Source of the DNA: Deltaproteobacteria bacterium
Lineage (GTDB): Bacteria; Desulfobacterota; Binatia; Binatales; Binataceae
Direction: 5' to 3'
Length of the DNA stretch: 43,496 bases
Assembly (NCBI GenBank): GCA_021799495.1
Contig: JAJZAI010000027.1
Span: forward strand, 1 to 43,496
In this document: positions 13,552-21,691 of the stretch, piece by piece
How the letters are laid out: the number at the start of each line of letters is the position of its first letter
Position numbering within the stretch: the first letter of the stretch is position 1
Notes under the pieces: model-generated
Told to the model about the DNA's origin: nothing
The model's input: the letters and a program-made list of their open reading frames with translations, nothing else
The model's database searches: none
Translations under genes and position numbers: made by a program

Positions 13552-14676
13552 CTAATTCGTCTGCGCAGCTCCCGTTTGCCCCGCGATTGTCCGCACGCGA
13601 GTTTGAGTGAGCAGTACTTTTTCTCCGGGTTTAACGCCCGCAAGGATTTCAATCCGATCGCCGAAGCGTCTGCCGATCGAAACCATCCGCACGACGGTCG
13701 CGCCGCGATCGTAAACGCGAAGCGACGTAAGTTGCCCGACCCGGACCACCGCGCCAGCCGGCACGGTCACAACCGTCTCCGTCCCGGACGTGAACGTCGC
13801 GCGCGCGAACATCCCCGGCCGCAGATTGGCGGCGGAGGGCAAAACGGCGCGCACGAGAAAGGTGCGGCTGCGCGGATCCGCGGCGGGCACGATCTCGTTC
13901 ACGCTGAGTTCAAAGCTCGCGCCCGCGGCGTCGATCGAAACGGCGAGCGGCTGGCCGATGCGAATCCGCCGGGCCAACGCTTCAGGGACTTCCAATTCCA
14001 CGCGCATCGCGGATTCGCTGTAGAGCCGCACCAGCGGCTGACCCGGCATCGCAAGGTCGCCCCGCTCGACCATCCGTTCGATTACGACGCCGCCGGCCGG
14101 AGACTGGACCGTCGCGTACGCCAGCGCCGCGCGCGCTTGCGCGACGGCGGCGCGCGCCTGCTCGGCGCGGCCGGCGGCGGCGCGATATGCGGCTTCCGCC
14201 GCGTCGCGCTCGCTCGCCGTCACCGAGCCGCGAGGATAGAGCGCGGCGTAGCGGGACTCATCGGCGCGCGCGCGCGATAATTCGCCGTTCGCGGCGGTCA
14301 ATTCGCCTTCGGCCTGCGCCAGTCCGGCGCGCAAATCAGCGGAATCGAGCGTGACCAGCGTCTGGCCGGCGCGCACCCGTTCGCCGGCATGAACCTCGAC
14401 CGCGACGACTCGCGCCGCAACCCGGCTGGCGGCGGCCACCGGAAATCGCGATTGAACCGATCCGATTACTTCGTGGCGAATCGGCACGGTTTCGCGAAGC
14501 GCTTCGCCCAGCGGCGCTTCCGGCGTCGCCTCGGCGCCGGAAGCGGCCAGGCCCGGCGCGATTCGGCCGCTCTCCAACCAGCGCGCGCCCAGCCACAGGA
14601 TTGCGAGTCCGGCCAACACAGCAGCGGCGATCCGGCCGCGCGACAGCCCGGCCATGCGATTCGATTCCAGCGCCAT
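13552..14676 (-). CDS. RND efflux membrane-fusion (periplasmic adaptor) protein
   Basis: The 374-aa protein has an N-terminal membrane anchor (about 15-30, IAAVLAGLAILWLGARW). The lipoyl/barrel-sandwich half motif (RVAARVVAVEVHAGERVRAGQTL) is followed by an Ala/Arg-rich alpha-helical hairpin (about 110-190). The second lipoyl half is GGVVIERMVERGDLAMPGQP, followed by a beta-barrel and a membrane-proximal domain (VPAGAVVRVGQLTSLRVYD). It bridges the RND pump and the outer-membrane channel. The ATG directly abuts the TGA of the TolC-like gene (TGAATG), and the pump gene starts 2 bases after its own stop, so the three are one operon. Confidence 0.94.
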   Translation of the reverse strand: MALESNRMAGLSRGRIAAAVLAGLAILWLGARWLESGRIAPGLAASGAEATPEAPLGEALRETVPIRHEVIGSVQSRFPVAAASRVAARVVAVEVHAGERVRAGQTLVTLDSADLRAGLAQAEGELTAANGELSRARADESRYAALYPRGSVTASERDAAEAAYRAAAGRAEQARAAVAQARAALAYATVQSPAGGVVIERMVERGDLAMPGQPLVRLYSESAMRVELEVPEALARRIRIGQPLAVSIDAAGASFELSVNEIVPAADPRSRTFLVRAVLPSAANLRPGMFARATFTSGTETVVTVPAGAVVRVGQLTSLRVYDRGATVVRMVSIGRRFGDRIEILAGVKPGEKVLLTQTRVRTIAGQTGAAQTN

Positions 14677-16038
14677 TCAGGGTTCCTTCAGTTCGTAAGG
14701 ATCGGATCCCGCGGCGAGGTTGACGGCGGCGCGATCGACGGCCACGTTGATTTCCGAACCGGCCAGCCGCATGTCGGCCTGCTCGCGCGCCGTTTCGGCG
14801 TCCAGCACGGCGACGTTCGGCGCCAGTCCGGCGCCGTAGCGGTCGTCCAGGATGCGCAAGGCGTCGCGCGCGTAACCGACGTCGCGCCGCGCCACGACAA
14901 GGCCTTCCCGCGCCGCCTCGAGCCTTCGCCACGCGGTCGAGACCTGCAGGCGCACCGCCTCGTCAAGGTCGCGCGCCAGAACTTCGATCCGATCGAGCCG
15001 CGCCGCCGCCGCGTCCACCCGCGCCCGCGACGCCAATCCATTGAACAAATTGAGCCGCGCATTGACGAATACTCCGGCGTTGTTGCCCGCGCGCATCAGC
15101 GCCTTCGAGTCGTTCTCGTAAACGCTGGCCACAGTTATGGTCGGCATGTAGTCGGCGCGCGCGATCGTGATCTGCTGGCGCGCCTCCGCGATTCGCGTGC
15201 GGGCCGCATGCAGCTCGGGCCGCGCCGCGACGGCGCGCGCCATCAGCGCGTCGAGCGGCTCCGCGGCGCCGGCCGCCGCGGCAAGCTCGGGCGGATTTTC
15301 GAGCGGCGCGAAGCCCTGATCCTCGGCGCCAAGGACGTGGCCGAATTCGTCGCGCGCGATCGCCACTCCGCTTGCCGCCTCGATACGCTGCTGGTCGAGC
15401 GCGCCCACCGCGACTTCCGCCCGCAGCACGTCGGAATTTACCGCAAGTCCGTGATGATACCGGTCCTGCGCGACCGCCAGATGGGCGCGTGCGGCGGCCA
15501 GCGCGCGGTCCACCACGGCCACGCGCCGCTCAGCCAGTACGGCGGCGTAATAGGCGCGGATCGCGTCGAACTCGACCCGCTGCCGCGCCTCGGTTTCCTG
15601 CCAGCGCGCAGCCTCCGCGTTCAATCCGGCCGCCCGCCACGCCGCCAGCAGCCGTCCGCCCGCGAAAACCGGAAACGACAGCGTCACGTCGCTTTGAAAA
15701 TTCGAGAAGAACCCCGGATGGTTCAGCGAATTGAGCGCGAAATCGCTCGCGGCGAAATCCTGCTGCAGCAGCAGATCCGAAAAAACCTGCACCGGATTGT
15801 CGGTCGCCGAATAGTTCTCGCCCGCGTCCAGATGCGGAATCATCGCGCCCCGCGCGACGTCGGTCTCGGCCTCCGCCGCCGCGCGATCGAAACGCGCCGC
15901 CGCCAGCCCGCGATTCCGCCTGAGCGCGATCGTTATCGCCTGCCCAAGCGGGATGCGGCGCGGCGCCGCGCCGCACGCCGCGCCCGCCGTCAACGCGAGC
16001 GCCGCCGCCAGCACAACCGTCCCGATCCGCAGCCTCAT
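14677..16038 (-). CDS. TolC-family outer-membrane efflux channel
   Basis: The product of about 453 aa begins with a signal peptide (MRLRIGTVVLAAALALTAGA). Two OEP repeats follow, each with long helices rich in Ala, Arg and Glu (for example LAAARFDRAAAEAETDVARG, LDRIEVLARDLDEAVRLQ). It forms the trimeric outer-membrane duct of the pump. The ATG at 16038 has GAGGAA seven bases upstream and is followed directly by the signal sequence; a longer frame to 16194 has no such features. The gene starts 12 bases after the DUF2892 stop and ends abutting the adaptor gene. Confidence 0.93.
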   Translation of the reverse strand: MRLRIGTVVLAAALALTAGAACGAAPRRIPLGQAITIALRRNRGLAAARFDRAAAEAETDVARGAMIPHLDAGENYSATDNPVQVFSDLLLQQDFAASDFALNSLNHPGFFSNFQSDVTLSFPVFAGGRLLAAWRAAGLNAEAARWQETEARQRVEFDAIRAYYAAVLAERRVAVVDRALAAARAHLAVAQDRYHHGLAVNSDVLRAEVAVGALDQQRIEAASGVAIARDEFGHVLGAEDQGFAPLENPPELAAAAGAAEPLDALMARAVAARPELHAARTRIAEARQQITIARADYMPTITVASVYENDSKALMRAGNNAGVFVNARLNLFNGLASRARVDAAAARLDRIEVLARDLDEAVRLQVSTAWRRLEAAREGLVVARRDVGYARDALRILDDRYGAGLAPNVAVLDAETAREQADMRLAGSEINVAVDRAAVNLAAGSDPYELKEP

Positions 16039-16049
16039 CGCCGCGTTCC

Positions 16050-16283
16050 TCACGAATTCGCGCTTACGGTTCCCGCCGCACCCGCTCCGCCCGCCGGCCT
16101 GGTCACGCCGAGCTTGCGCAGGATGTCCTCCATCAGGCACCAGCGCGTCAGCGCCGATTGGAACAGGTTCGCGCCGACGAACAGCGTGAACCACAGCCAG
16201 TAGCGGCTCTGGAAGTAGCTCAGCGCGACGCTCAGCATGATAAACGTTCCCGCGATTAACCGAATCATTCGTTCCGACGACAT
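16050..16283 (-). CDS. DUF2892 (YgaP-type) small membrane protein
   Basis: The product is about 77 aa. It has the DUF2892 layout: MSSERMIRLIAGTFIMLSVA, then YWLWFTLFVGANLFQSALTRWCLM, then ILRKLGV, forming two membrane helices with the typical G-x-N-L-F-Q-S and W-C-P/L-M features. In YgaP this domain anchors a rhodanese; here it is stand-alone, while a rhodanese occurs in the divergent regulator. The ATG at 16283 has GGAGGAAAA upstream. It is the first gene of the efflux operon, so its expression probably follows the divergent promoter region. Confidence 0.88.
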   Translation of the reverse strand: MSSERMIRLIAGTFIMLSVALSYFQSRYWLWFTLFVGANLFQSALTRWCLMEDILRKLGVTRPAGGAGAAGTVSANS

Positions 16284-16394
16284 GGCGATTTTCCTCCGTT
16301 TCAAGATTGTTCCCGGCGGCGCGGTTTGGCCAGCGATTGCCGCGTCCGACGGACGCGCCGTACCGCTTGACGCGGCGCCGTCATATATTCAATC

Positions 16395-16406
16395 ATTCAA
16401 TTGAAT
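16395..16406. promoter_or_regulatory. Palindromic operator in the efflux/ArsR divergent region
   Basis: ATTCAATTGAAT is a perfect 12-bp palindrome in an AT-rich island (16382-16415) that also holds a second ATTCAAT (16387-16393) and ATTCAT. It lies 26 bp before the ArsR-rhodanese start. ArsR-family regulators commonly bind such ATTC-n-GAAT dyads, so autoregulation and control of the divergent operon are likely. Confidence 0.55.
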
Positions 16407-16431
16407 TAATTCATAACTCAGGCGCTAAAAG

Positions 16432-17115
16432 ATGTCAAACGAAAATCCCTCCATCGCGATGTTCGCCCAGTTCGCCGCCGTCGCCCGCGCCCTCGGCCAT
16501 CCCCATCGGCTCGCCCTGATGCAACTGATGGCGCAGGGCGAAGGCGCCGTCGAAACCCTGGCCGAGCGCGCCGGCCTCACCGTCGCCAACGCCTCCCAGC
16601 ACCTGCAGCGCCTGCGCCGCGCGGGATTGGCCGCCGCGCGCAAGGACGGCCAGCGCGTCTATTACCGCCTCGCCGGCGATTCCGTGCTCAGCCTGCTCGC
16701 AGATCTCCGCCGCGTCGCGGAACGCAATCTGGCCGAGGCGCGCCAGCTCATTCAGGCCTACTTCGAGCGGCGCGACAGCCTGGAGCCGGTCACGCGGCGC
16801 GAGCTGAAGCGGCTGATGCGTCTCGGCTGCGTGACTGTGCTCGACGTCCGTTCGCCTGCGGAATTTTCCGGCGGCCATCTGCCCGGCGCGATCAACGTTC
16901 CCGTGCGCGAACTCGAAAGGCGGCTCAGGGCGCTCCCGCCGTCGCAACGCGTCGTCGCCTACTGCCGGGGGCCGTATTGCGTTTTCTCGTATGAAGCGGT
17001 CGCCCTGTTGCGCAAGCACGGTTACGACGCGCGCCGGCTCGAGGACGGTTTCCCTGAATGGCGCGCGGCGCGTATGCCGGTCGAAGCGGACGGCGATACG
17101 GCGCGGAAACGATGA
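16432..17115 (+). CDS. ArsR-family regulator fused to a rhodanese domain
   Basis: This 227-aa protein has an N-terminal winged HTH (residues 10-100, with recognition region LTVANASQHLQRLRRAGL). A C-terminal single rhodanese domain follows (about 125-220), with VLDVRSPAEFSGGHLPGAIN and the active-site loop YCRGPYC. Such fusions couple sulfur-transfer or persulfide chemistry to transcription. The ArsR part has no cysteine, so it lacks the dithiol sensor of SqrR/BigR; sensing would have to use the rhodanese cysteines. It is divergent from the DUF2892-efflux operon, with a palindrome between them, and is the likely regulator. The OsmC gene follows 95 bases downstream. Confidence 0.93.
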   Translation: MSNENPSIAMFAQFAAVARALGHPHRLALMQLMAQGEGAVETLAERAGLTVANASQHLQRLRRAGLAAARKDGQRVYYRLAGDSVLSLLADLRRVAERNLAEARQLIQAYFERRDSLEPVTRRELKRLMRLGCVTVLDVRSPAEFSGGHLPGAINVPVRELERRLRALPPSQRVVAYCRGPYCVFSYEAVALLRKHGYDARRLEDGFPEWRAARMPVEADGDTARKR

Positions 17116-17210
17116 ACCCGCAGCGCGGCGAATCGCTGTCGTTCGATCGGCTGGCGGGGCAGTATAAAATTGGATTGGCGGCGCGAATCGCGCGCACCGG
17201 AGTTTTACCG

Positions 17211-17645
17211 ATGAAACCATTGCCCCATCAATACGAAGCGCGGCTCGACGGCGGAAGCGACGGCTACGCGACCGTCGCCTCGGCCGGCCTGCCCGATTTA
17301 CGCGTCGCGCCGCCGGCGGATTTCGACGGTCCCGGCGACGCATGGAGCCCCGAGCATCTGTTGCTCGCCTCGGTCGAGGCCTGCTTTATGATGACGCTGC
17401 GGGCGATCGCGCGCGCCTCGAAATTCAGCTTCCTCGCGCTTGAGATGGATTCGGAAGGGACGGTCGATCGCAAGGACGGCGCGACCCGCTTCACCGCGAT
17501 CGTGCTGCGTCCGCGGATGAGGGTCGCGGCCGGAACTGATCGCGACAAGGCTCTGCGCCTGATGGAAAAGAGCGAAAAGGCCTGCCTGATTTCGGCCTCG
17601 CTCAATTTCGCCGTGCGGCTGGAACCCGAAGTGCTGGCCGGATGA
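17211..17645 (+). CDS. OsmC-family protein
   Basis: The 144-aa OsmC/Ohr-like protein of the YhfA type probably reduces organic hydroperoxides or handles thiol compounds in the cytoplasm. The two family cysteines are present: SVEACFMMTL (about residue 61) and KACLISASLN (about residue 125). The WSPEHLLLASVEACF segment is the family hallmark. The ATG at 17211 has GGAG nine bases upstream; the frame extends to 17058, but that part overlaps the rhodanese gene and looks non-coding. It is downstream of the sulfur-related ArsR-rhodanese gene, consistent with a thiol or peroxide-stress group. It is convergent with the ATPase gene. Confidence 0.9.
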   Translation: MKPLPHQYEARLDGGSDGYATVASAGLPDLRVAPPADFDGPGDAWSPEHLLLASVEACFMMTLRAIARASKFSFLALEMDSEGTVDRKDGATRFTAIVLRPRMRVAAGTDRDKALRLMEKSEKACLISASLNFAVRLEPEVLAG

Positions 17646-17664
17646 GATCGCGGTCGCGGCGCGC

Positions 17665-19989
17665 CTAGCGCATCCGCCGCAGCGCCGGAACCTTGACGAA
17701 ATCCAGGGCGGCCAAAAAGAGGACGCAAATCCCGAGCGCCGTTCCGACCACCGCCGCCGGCAGCGGCGCCATCAGCACGCCTTTTACCGCCATCGCGCAG
17801 ATCACCGCGATATCGGCCGCCGACGCGAGCAGCATCCAGCCGCTTGGCCGCGATTTCCAGAAATGGCCGCGCTCGCGCACCAGATAGACCATCCCCTGTC
17901 CGGTGAACACCAGTACGATGAAATCCAGCGTCTGCAATTGCGGCGTCGCCATCCCCATCGCGTCGCGTCCGTAGAAATAAAGGAACAGCGACAGCGCCAG
18001 CACGCCCGCGCCCATCGTGAATCCCGCCGCCATCAGTTCGGCGATACGCCAGCGGTCGGGCGTGCGCGAGAACGAAACATTGTCGGTCGCGATCGACATC
18101 GTCACGAAGTCGTTGGCGAACAGCAGCAGCACGATCAACAGCGGCGTGACCACGAACGATCGCGTCAGCATCACGCCCAGGCTCAGAAACAGGCCGATCT
18201 GTACCGTCTTGATAATTTTGTTGAGCGTGTAGGTCAGCATCCGCTGGTAGATGCGTCGGCTGGTCTCGACCGCGGCGAGCATGTCGGTCAGGCCCGGATT
18301 GGTCAGCACCAGGCTGGCGGAGGCCTTGGCGACGTCGGTGGCGCTCGCCACCGCGATTCCGACTTCCGCCTGGCGCAGGGCGGGCGCGTCATTGACCCCG
18401 TCGCCCGTCATCCCGGCCACGGCGCCGGCGCTTTGCAGCGAACGGATCAGGTTGAACTTGTCTTCCGGAAAGACGCCCGCAAGCACCGCGCAATTCATCG
18501 CGATCGACGGGTCGCGGCGAATTTCGCCAGCGTCGCAGACGCGACCTTCGATGCCGATTTCGTGCGCGACGGCGCGCGCGGTCACGAGGCCGTCTCCCGT
18601 CACCATCGTCACCCGCACGCCTAGTTCGTTGAGGCTGCGAATCAGGTCGCGCGAATCCGGCCGCGGCGGATCCTGCAGCGCCAGCAAGCCCGCCACGCGC
18701 ATCGCGCCCGCCGCTCCGGCGGCGACCGCCAGCACCCGGCAGCCGCCGGCCGCCAGCCGCTCGACGTCGGCGTCGAATCCGTCCGGAGCTTCGGCGCGCG
18801 CCGCGACCGCCTGCGGCGCGCCTTTGACCGCCTCGATGGGTTTTCCATTTTCGTCGATCGTCGCCGCCGCCGTTTTGGTCGCGGGATCGAAAGGGACAAA
18901 TGCCGTGCGGCGGACTCCGGCGGCCGCGGCGCCGGCGCGCTCCAGAATCGCGAGATCGATCGGATCCTGCGTGGCGGCGTCGCTGGTCAGCGCCGCGTAC
19001 CTCTGAAGCTCGTTTTCGCTGAATGGCGCGTATGCTTGCGACGCCGCCAGCGCGAGCCGGTTCTGCGTCAGCGTGCCGGTCTTGTCGGTGCACAACACGT
19101 CCATCGCCGCCGCCTCCTCGATCGCCGCGAGCCGCGTCGCCAGCACGCCGCGGCCAGCCAGCTCGATCGCGCCGAGCGTCGTCGCCAGCGTGAACGTCGC
19201 CGGCAGGGCGACCGGCACCGACGCCACCATCAGGATCAGCACGAACGGCAGCGCGTCGCTCATCGGCAGGCCGGCGATTATCGCGAACGCCAGCACCGCC
19301 GCGGCCAGCGCCCCGTCCATCGCGACCAGCGCCTTCACGATGCTGAAAATGACGGTCTGCAGATGGCTCGGCGCGCGCGCGGCGCCGACCAGTTCGGCGG
19401 TCTTGCCGAAATAGGTGCCGGCGCCCGTCGCGGTTACTTCGCCGCTCGCCTCGCCGCGCTTGATCAAGGCGCCGGCGTAGGCGGTCTTGCCGGGTCCGGC
19501 CTCGACCGGCAGCGATTCGCCGGTCAGCATCGACTGGTCGATAAGCAGCGTTCCGTCGGCCAGCGCGATATCGGCGGGCGCGATATCGCCCATCCGCAAA
19601 TAGACGAAATCGCCCGGCACGAGTTCTTCGGCGGAGACCTGTCCCCAGCGCCCGTCGCGCATCACGCGGGCGTTGATCTGAAGCCGCTGGCGCAGCATTT
19701 CGAGCGCGCCGCGCGCGCGGCCCTCCTGCCTCAGGCTGAGTATCGCGTTGAAGACCAGCAGCGCGCCGATCACGGCCGCCTCGACCGGCTTGCCGAGCGC
19801 GAGTTCCAGCGCGACCGTCGCTTCGAGCATCCACGGCACCGGCGCCCAGAATTTCGCGAGTATCGCCAGCAGCGGATTGGTCTTCTGTTCGGCGACGGCG
19901 TTCGGACCGAAGCGTGCGAGCCGCGCCCGCGCCTCCGCGCCGCTCAGCCCCCGCCGTTCTGTCATCTCTATGGGTTGATTCAATTCCAT
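17665..19989 (-). CDS. P-type plasma-membrane H+-ATPase (type IIIA)
   Basis: The 774-aa protein has a cation-ATPase N-terminal segment (residues 1-60), TM1-2 and an actuator domain with LTGES at 155-159. The M4 motif PVALPATF is near 259-266. The phosphorylation motif DKTGTLTQN has D302, followed by an N domain, TGDGVNDAPAL and four to six C-terminal helices. The length, the PVALP motif and the missing heavy-metal domains fit the fungal/plant-type proton pump family (TIGR01647). It would energise the inner membrane or export protons under acid stress. No C-terminal autoinhibitory extension is seen. It is monocistronic, convergent with the OsmC gene and divergent from a methyltransferase. Confidence 0.93.
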   Translation of the reverse strand: MELNQPIEMTERRGLSGAEARARLARFGPNAVAEQKTNPLLAILAKFWAPVPWMLEATVALELALGKPVEAAVIGALLVFNAILSLRQEGRARGALEMLRQRLQINARVMRDGRWGQVSAEELVPGDFVYLRMGDIAPADIALADGTLLIDQSMLTGESLPVEAGPGKTAYAGALIKRGEASGEVTATGAGTYFGKTAELVGAARAPSHLQTVIFSIVKALVAMDGALAAAVLAFAIIAGLPMSDALPFVLILMVASVPVALPATFTLATTLGAIELAGRGVLATRLAAIEEAAAMDVLCTDKTGTLTQNRLALAASQAYAPFSENELQRYAALTSDAATQDPIDLAILERAGAAAAGVRRTAFVPFDPATKTAAATIDENGKPIEAVKGAPQAVAARAEAPDGFDADVERLAAGGCRVLAVAAGAAGAMRVAGLLALQDPPRPDSRDLIRSLNELGVRVTMVTGDGLVTARAVAHEIGIEGRVCDAGEIRRDPSIAMNCAVLAGVFPEDKFNLIRSLQSAGAVAGMTGDGVNDAPALRQAEVGIAVASATDVAKASASLVLTNPGLTDMLAAVETSRRIYQRMLTYTLNKIIKTVQIGLFLSLGVMLTRSFVVTPLLIVLLLFANDFVTMSIATDNVSFSRTPDRWRIAELMAAGFTMGAGVLALSLFLYFYGRDAMGMATPQLQTLDFIVLVFTGQGMVYLVRERGHFWKSRPSGWMLLASAADIAVICAMAVKGVLMAPLPAAVVGTALGICVLFLAALDFVKVPALRRMR

Positions 19990-20144
19990 TCGTCTTCTCG
20001 TCTACACTCTTTGCGCAGCGGCACGCAGGCCTGCTTCCGTAATTCAGATCGTTGTCGCAACAAACGGAGCGCCCAATTTGGCCCGAATATCCGCTTCCAG
20101 CGAACTTTCAGCGGTCGTAGAATAGGTTTTGTTGAGGAGTCTTG

Positions 20145-20858
20145 ATGAATCAATCGGAACCAAGGTCCGCGGCGTCAGGCGCGGCTTCAGTCTCAATCGC
20201 GTCAAAAACAGAAACACAATCCCGGATTCAGATGAATCCGTCGCCGGTGCGCACTGTTTCTCTCGGTCAAGATCGCGGGCTGACCTGGATTGAGAGAGTG
20301 ATATCCTGGCTGTCCAACCGGCAGATTCGCGCCGCGGTAAAAACGTTTGCCGGCTTGTCCGTGGCCGATATTGGCTGCGGATACAATGCCGAATTTGCTC
20401 GGTCGGTTATTGGGCAGGCGAAATCCATTACCATAACCGATTTGTCGATCGCTCCGGAATTGAAATCCGCGCCGTCGGTTCGCGTAATTGAAGGCCGGTT
20501 GCCTGGAAGTCTCGTATCGATCGATGACGCTTCGGTCGACGTCGTAATATGCAATTCGGTGATTGAGCATCTTGATCAACCTCTCGAAACATTGTCCGAA
20601 CTGTATAGAATCTGCGCCTTTGGCGGAGTGGTTCTGATCAACGTGCCGTCATGGTTCGGTAAAACAGTGTTGGAATTGATGGCGTATCGCCTGAAAATGG
20701 GCCCAATCAACGAAGTTGAAGATCACAAAATGTATTTCGATCCGCGGGATCTTTGGCCGTTATTGATACGATCCGGATTCCGCCCCGGAGAAATCCGCGC
20801 CTTCAGGCATAAATTTCTATGCTGCACTTTCGCGATTTGTCGAAAGCGGGCGGCTTGA
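20145..20858 (+). CDS. Class I SAM-dependent methyltransferase
   Basis: This 237-aa protein has a Rossmann-type methyltransferase core of the type 11 group. Motif I is VADIGCGYNAEFARSV (about 80-95), followed by ITDLSIAP for motif II and VDVVICNSVIEHLDQP for motif IV and its HL pair. The N-terminal 50 residues are Ser/Ala/Thr-rich and not conserved-looking. The C-terminus ends with CCTFAICRKRAA. The substrate is unknown; small-molecule, lipid or polysaccharide methylation are all possible. The ATG at 20145 follows GAGGAG. The gene is clearly less GC-rich than its neighbours, suggesting recent acquisition. The 185 bases after it show no gene. Confidence 0.88.
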   Translation: MNQSEPRSAASGAASVSIASKTETQSRIQMNPSPVRTVSLGQDRGLTWIERVISWLSNRQIRAAVKTFAGLSVADIGCGYNAEFARSVIGQAKSITITDLSIAPELKSAPSVRVIEGRLPGSLVSIDDASVDVVICNSVIEHLDQPLETLSELYRICAFGGVVLINVPSWFGKTVLELMAYRLKMGPINEVEDHKMYFDPRDLWPLLIRSGFRPGEIRAFRHKFLCCTFAICRKRAA

Positions 20859-21043
20859 GCACGCCAACTTTATATTCGTGGCCGAGCCGATCTTGCTTCC
20901 GGAAACAATCGAGCTTCGTCCGCAAAGTGATGATTTCCGATATGAAGAAATCCAAGCAGGGACTCGTATCCAATTGTGAGGCCTTTTGACCCAGCGCTGC
21001 CACATCATGATGGTCTTTGCGCAGGCGAACTTTACAGTCCACG

Positions 21044-21622
21044 TTACTTAGTACGATCCAGCGCTTTGCGGACCGGATGGTCGGAAGGCAGCGCGCAGAG
21101 GCCGTCGCTGTCGATTTTGAGCGCGCAATTGAAGCGCGCGCGAAAATTCTCCAGCGCGATCGCCGCCGTCAGTTCGACGATCTGCTCCGTGGTGAACAGC
21201 GCGCGCGCTTCCGCGAACGTCTCTTCGCTCACGTCGCTCGGCGTGCGCGTCATCCCTTCGGCCAGCCGCAGCACCGCCTTCTCACTCCGATCAAAATGAG
21301 GGCTGCGCTCGAATGACGCAAGGTCATCGAACTGCTCGCTTCTGATTCCCGCTTCGCCGCCCACGGCGGCGTTGATATCCACTCAGAAGGGACATCCGAT
21401 CATCTGCGCCGCGCGCAACGACGCCATTGTCTTCAAGCGGCCTTCGACGACGCCGGACGCTGCGATCGCCGGGCCAAGATTGGCCACGGCCAGCATGATT
21501 TCCGGCCGATGCGCCATCACGAGATTCGGCGTGATCACTCGCCCGAAACGCCTGATGCTCCCGTCGAAGATCAGTTTCAGGTTGGCTGGCGCCGTTTCCG
21601 GATCGATCCCCTTGATGCGCAT
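21044..21622 (-). CDS. CxxU selenoprotein, carboxymuconolactone decarboxylase/AhpD family
   Basis: Read through one in-frame TGA (21385-21383), this gene gives a single 192-aa protein of the CMD/AhpD-like alkylhydroperoxidase family. The N-terminal part ends MASLRAAQMIGCPF. The next codon is TGA, followed without frame change by VDINAAVGGEAG, EKAVLRLAEGMT and AIALENFRARFN, all family features. The TGA sits exactly where the second Cys of the redox CxxC motif belongs (C77-P-F-U80). A 7-bp hairpin with GUG loop starts 11 nt after it, and selC is in the same window. The ATG at 21622 follows GGGAG. The likely role is thiol/selenol peroxide reduction. A nonsense mutation is the alternative, but the intact downstream frame argues against it. 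Confidence 0.88.
21355..21371 (-). promoter_or_regulatory. Candidate bacterial SECIS hairpin
   Basis: On the minus strand CGCCGCC (21371-21365) pairs perfectly with GGCGGCG (21361-21355) around a GUG triloop. The loop begins 19 nt after the UGA, which is within the range usual for bacterial SECIS elements, and the first loop base is G as expected. Hairpins are common in GC-rich DNA, so this is supportive rather than decisive. Confidence 0.55.
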
Positions 21623-21691
21623 GTTCGGCGTTCTCCCGGCAATAAATTTTTTATCGCGTAATTGCGGCAGGCAATCCGGAGGGAGCCTGAC

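Noticed and set aside
21044-21382. Separate short gene starting with GTG after the TGA
   Set aside because: The GTG is simply the Val codon after the UGA. The frame and family continue from 21622, and no ribosome site precedes it, so it is part of one selenoprotein gene.
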